Shown here piece after piece: positions 60,894 to 63,397 of a stretch of 63,397 nucleotides of DNA (position 1 is the first letter of the stretch; the number at the start of each line of letters is the position of its first letter). The translations under genes were made by a program, and so were the position numbers. The notes beneath the pieces were generated by a model that ran no database searches, was not told where the DNA came from, and saw only the letters and a list, made by a program, of their open reading frames with translations. Source of the DNA: Rhodoplanes serenus (GTDB taxonomy: Bacteria > Pseudomonadota > Alphaproteobacteria > Rhizobiales > Xanthobacteraceae); NCBI GenBank assembly GCA_945897515.1, contig CAMDFO010000021.1, positions 1 to 63,397 of the forward strand, given 5' to 3'.

Positions 60894-61843
60894 CAGCGGG
60901 GCGCTTCCGTCTGGTCCTTCCACTTCTCGTTCTTCTGCTCGATCGCACGCAGGGTTTCGACCGGCGCGAAGTCGTCGGTCAGGACCTTGCCGGTCGGACG
61001 TTGGAGCACGCGGCGGGCGTCGACCATCGTGCGCAGGTCGTAGCGAAATTTGTGGCGCTCCTGCGCCCTGGCGGCGCGCTCCCGCAATTCGGCCTGCCGC
61101 AGCGACGGGCCTGAATAGCCGACCGCAACCACGTTGCCGCCGCCTTCGTAGAGATCGACCGAGGGGAACACGCTGTTGAGCGTCGCGGTCGCGGAATCGA
61201 ACAGCATGGTCGAAGGCTCGATGTTCTGCACGACGACGCCGCCGGGCGCGAGCCGCGATTTGACCAGGGCGTAGAACTCCCGTGTCAGCAGGTGGAACGG
61301 CACGAACGGCCCGCGATAGGCGTCGATCAGGATGACATCCCACATCGCGTTGTCGCGCATGAGATACGAACGGCCGTCGGACACCGCCGTTCGCAGCTTT
61401 TCGGACTCGGTGAAGCGGAAGTGCTTCCTGGCCAGTTCGACCACGTCCTTGTCGATTTCAACCGCGACAATCGAAGCGTCCGGCAGCGCGCTGCTGAGGT
61501 AGGACACCGTGCTCCCGCCGCCGAGGCCGATTTCCAGGATGCGTTCGACCTTGGGCGGATAGGCGACGCCGAGCGTCATGTATTTGGTGTACTCGACCGA
61601 CAGCGCACCCGGGTCCGAAAGCTTCATGCGGCTTTCGGTGAAATAGCGCTTGTTATGACCGAAGGTCATGGTGACGCTATCGCCGTCCCCGAAAATGAAA
61701 ATGTTGTTGTAGATCGACTCGCGTGTCTCCAGGAGACCGGTTTGCTGGGCCGCCAGCGGCTGCCACGAAGCCAGTCCGAGCAGCACTCCGGCAAGCGCCG
61801 AAAATCCGCGGCGCACCGCCGGAAATACCGAAATCCTGGTCAC
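60893..61843 (-). CDS. Spermidine-synthase-like Rossmann protein with an N-terminal signal/anchor, GTG start
   Basis: A 316-residue protein with a SpeE-type fold: ILEIGLGGGSTVSYLSSALP (motif I), VAVEIDKDVVELARKHF (motif II), SDGRSYLM and VILIDAYRGPFVPFHLLTRE. An N-terminal hydrophobic stretch (ALAGVLLGLASWQPLAAQQ) looks like a signal peptide ending LAA, which is strange for a nucleotide-cofactor enzyme. GTG 61843 has GAGGGG six bases upstream. It overlaps the membrane-half gene by one base. A true aminopropyltransferase role is doubtful. Confidence 0.78.
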   Translation of the reverse strand: MTRISVFPAVRRGFSALAGVLLGLASWQPLAAQQTGLLETRESIYNNIFIFGDGDSVTMTFGHNKRYFTESRMKLSDPGALSVEYTKYMTLGVAYPPKVERILEIGLGGGSTVSYLSSALPDASIVAVEIDKDVVELARKHFRFTESEKLRTAVSDGRSYLMRDNAMWDVILIDAYRGPFVPFHLLTREFYALVKSRLAPGGVVVQNIEPSTMLFDSATATLNSVFPSVDLYEGGGNVVAVGYSGPSLRQAELRERAARAQERHKFRYDLRTMVDARRVLQRPTGKVLTDDFAPVETLRAIEQKNEKWKDQTEAPR

Positions 61844-61964
61844 GTCAGTCCCCTCGCGAAATCCCGGACGGGCGCCGGGCGAAACGCCGCGCAATGATGC
61901 TGGCGGGTGGATCGAAGCCGCAACAAATAGGCAAGCTGTGGCAAAAACACAACGAAGCCGCGGG

Positions 61965-62438
61965 TCAGCGCCGGACGTTGAACATCGGATGCGCGACCCG
62001 ATCGCCGACCGCCAGGCCCAGCTTGCGTGCCGTGCCCCCGATCACCTCCAGCACCGCCACGACGGGGCCGCCCGAGGAGATCGGGCGCAGCGAATGCGGT
62101 TCGGTGTATTCGGCGATCCGATGGATGCGGCCGTCGGCGCGGATGAAGATCATGTCGAGCGGGATGAGGGTGTCCTTCATCCACATCGTGACCTCCTGGT
62201 CGCGTCCGAAGTTGAACAGCATCCCCCTGCCCTCCGGCAGCTCCTTGCGGAACATCAGTCCCCGGGATTGCTGATCCGGCGTGACTGCGAGCTCAACCGC
62301 AAAGATGTGGACGCCGTTGCGCGTCGCGATCTCGAGAATCTGCGGATCGGCTGCCTGTGCCTGCACCGGCCGGCTGCCCCACGGCGCGGCCGGCAGGGTC
62401 AGTGCAAAAGCCAGGACAAGGGCTGCTATCAAACGCAT
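61965..62438 (-). CDS. DUF192-family exported protein
   Basis: A 157-residue protein with a signal peptide (LIAALVLAFALTLPAAPWGS then RPVQAQA) and a DUF192 domain: HIFAVELAVTPDQQSRGLMF, MLFNFGRDQEVTMWMKDTLI and PLDMIFIRADGRI are the defining blocks. The function of the family is unknown. Its start codon abuts a perfect palindrome (62438-62460) that would take the place of a ribosome site. It lies downstream of the cold-shock gene on the same strand. Confidence 0.88.
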   Translation of the reverse strand: MRLIAALVLAFALTLPAAPWGSRPVQAQAADPQILEIATRNGVHIFAVELAVTPDQQSRGLMFRKELPEGRGMLFNFGRDQEVTMWMKDTLIPLDMIFIRADGRIHRIAEYTEPHSLRPISSGGPVVAVLEVIGGTARKLGLAVGDRVAHPMFNVRR

Positions 62439-62460
62439 CGCGCCCCAATTAGGGGCGCGA
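62438..62460. repeat. Perfect palindrome at the start of the DUF192 gene
   Basis: TCGCGCCCC and GGGGCGCGA form a 9-bp stem with loop AATTA, ending on the start codon of DUF192. In the mRNA the stem would occupy the ribosome-binding region. It lies 22 bases after the end of the cold-shock gene and may act as a translational switch, a protein-binding site or an attenuator. Confidence 0.6.
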
Positions 62461-62482
62461 TGACACAAACTTCAAGATGTTT

Positions 62483-63079
62483 TCAGTGCGAGGCGGGTCC
62501 GCCGAGCCGGGCCGCCGTCAGGCGGACCTCCGCGGCCATCTGGCCCTTCGGCCCTGGCCCGAACCGCACCAGCACGGTCTGTCCCGGAAGAAGCTCGGTG
62601 ATGCCGTACCGCCGCAACGTCTCCATGTGCACGAAGATGTCGGGGGTGCCGTCGCCGCGGGTGAGGAAGCCGAAACCGCGCAGGCGGTTGAACCACTTCA
62701 CTACCGCCCGCTCCAGCCCGCTGGTCGGCGTCACCGTAACGTGGGTGCGCGCCGGAGGCAGTAGCGCCGGATGGACCGCTGTCGACTCATCCATCGACAG
62801 GACGCGGAAACATTGCAGGCCCTTCGGCCGCTGCAACACCTCTGCGACGACGCGGGCACCTTCATACGCGGTCTGGAAACCGTCGCGTCGAAGGCACGTT
62901 ACGTGAAGCAGGATGTCTGCTCCTCCGTTGTCGGGCACGATGAAGCCGTAACCCTTGGCGACATCGAACCACTTGATGACGCCGGAGAGCTCGATGATGG
63001 TGGCTGCGGAGTCGTCAGCGATATCGCCGACAATGTCCGCTTGGTGCCCCAGTCCCTTTGGAATGCCGTCTGCCGCCAT
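62483..63079 (-). CDS. Double cold-shock-domain protein
   Basis: A 198-residue protein with two cold-shock domains: one at about 30-95 ([20 protein letters not shown], then DILLHV) and one at about 125-188 ([20 protein letters not shown], then DIFVHM). Each has the RNP1-type aromatic patch (KGYGFI, RGFGFL) for single-stranded RNA or DNA. Tandem forms of about 200 residues are typical of Hyphomicrobiales and act as RNA chaperones. The gene has no close ribosome site, as often seen with cold-shock leaders. It reads towards DUF192. Confidence 0.93.
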   Translation of the reverse strand: MAADGIPKGLGHQADIVGDIADDSAATIIELSGVIKWFDVAKGYGFIVPDNGGADILLHVTCLRRDGFQTAYEGARVVAEVLQRPKGLQCFRVLSMDESTAVHPALLPPARTHVTVTPTSGLERAVVKWFNRLRGFGFLTRGDGTPDIFVHMETLRRYGITELLPGQTVLVRFGPGPKGQMAAEVRLTAARLGGPASH

Positions 63080-63248
63080 GATGTGTTACGCAGCTGCCCC
63101 TTAATGGCGTCTCTTGTTGCAAGGACGCTTCGCGATTCTCTGAATAACGATAGCACCCGCACCCACATGGAAAAGAAATAAATGCGCTTGCGCAATCCGG
63201 GTGTGCGTCACCTGTGCATATCTTGAAAAGCGAATCAGTGCGCGATGA

Positions 63249-63397
63249 AAGAGGTGGTCCCGGTTGTCTGAACAGAATCTCCGCGTCGATAAGTGGAGCG
63301 TCTGCCGGGGTTAGGCTGCCAAGCGGAGAGGCAGCGGCGTGAAGTAGGCTTGATCGGGTGTTGCGCCGTCAAGGCTCGAGTGTGGTCGTCGGCCGTT
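63249..63397 (-). mobile_element. 3' end of an IS3-family insertion sequence, cut by the window edge
   Basis: The outer end reads inwards as GAGGTGGTCCCGGTTGTCTG followed by AACA, resembling an IS3 terminal repeat. It shares CCCGGTT with the left-end element at 145, but the rest differs, so the two may be different IS3 members. The boundary at 63249 is an estimate. About 149 bases are present. Between the cold-shock gene and this end (63080-63248) I see no gene. Confidence 0.65.
63311..63397 (-). CDS. IS3-family transposase OrfB, C-terminal fragment
   Basis: The minus strand encodes 28 residues beginning NGRRPHSSLDGATPDQAYF and ending LPLRLAA before TAA at 63313-63311. RPHSSLDG.TPDQAYF is the typical C-terminal end of IS3-family OrfB, the DDE catalytic subunit. 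The truncation is due to the window edge. Confidence 0.82.
   Translation of the reverse strand, partial: NGRRPHSSLDGATPDQAYFTPLPLRLAA

Overview
The window reads as a GC-rich chromosomal stretch of an alphaproteobacterium of the order Hyphomicrobiales, most like Bradyrhizobium and its relatives. The case rests on gene content: a complete general amino-acid transporter aapJQMP, an NDUFS4-like complex I subunit, a Flp-type pilin, many Bug/TctC-type periplasmic binding proteins, and GTCAT...ATGAC intergenic palindromes common in that group. Both ends are cut inside IS3-family elements after almost the same length (145 and about 149 bases), which is what a short-read contig broken at multicopy insertion sequences looks like.

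Layout. 1-1471: IS3 end, a truncated gene tail, and an IS1595 element with flanking direct repeats. 1479-4803: a NitT/TauT-type ABC importer (binding protein, ATPase, two permeases, ATGA overlaps). 4976-14484: four Bug proteins mixed with small-molecule enzymes (glutathione transferase, M24 peptidase, class II aldolase, cupin, 3-hydroxyanthranilate dioxygenase, DapA-like protein). 14683-19346: L,D-transpeptidase, an AprAB-like flavoprotein/ferredoxin pair and a diguanylate cyclase. 19698-23456: a cysteine/persulfide operon (cysK, AlaX, sseA, ETHE1-like/rhodanese fusion). 23507-30115: another Bug protein, aapJQMP and metC. 30119-33772: an overlapping lipid-glycan operon (ArnT-like, PAP2, DPM-like GT2, small membrane partner). 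33901-36065: a Bug/aldolase/NIPSNAP module. 36365-37658: orphan Flp pilin, a lipoprotein, a membrane protein and tRNA-Arg. 37742-43344: a signal-less binding protein, a Bug protein and an aromatic meta-cleavage set (flavin monooxygenase, extradiol dioxygenase, FAH hydrolase, cupin). 43465-46320: quinone oxidoreductase, DUF3108 protein and PEP mutase/isocitrate lyase-type enzyme. 46381-54987: a Bug protein divergent from a flavin monooxygenase-aldolase-beta-glucosidase operon, then a full tctC-tctB-tctA transporter. 55144-59233: cupin, RidA, two EAL proteins, tRNA-Pro and the complex I subunit. 59374-63079: SMP-30 protein, a membrane protein plus spermidine-synthase-like pair, a DUF192 protein and a double cold-shock-domain protein.

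How it fits together. Much of the window looks like uptake and catabolism of organic acids and aromatic compounds. Nine Bug binding proteins share a single TctAB membrane unit, and all three class II aldolases lie next to a Bug gene. I see no recognisable DNA-binding transcription factor anywhere. I found no CRISPR array, prophage, conjugation genes or replication origin. Functions come from reading motifs and gene neighbourhoods; no database search was possible.
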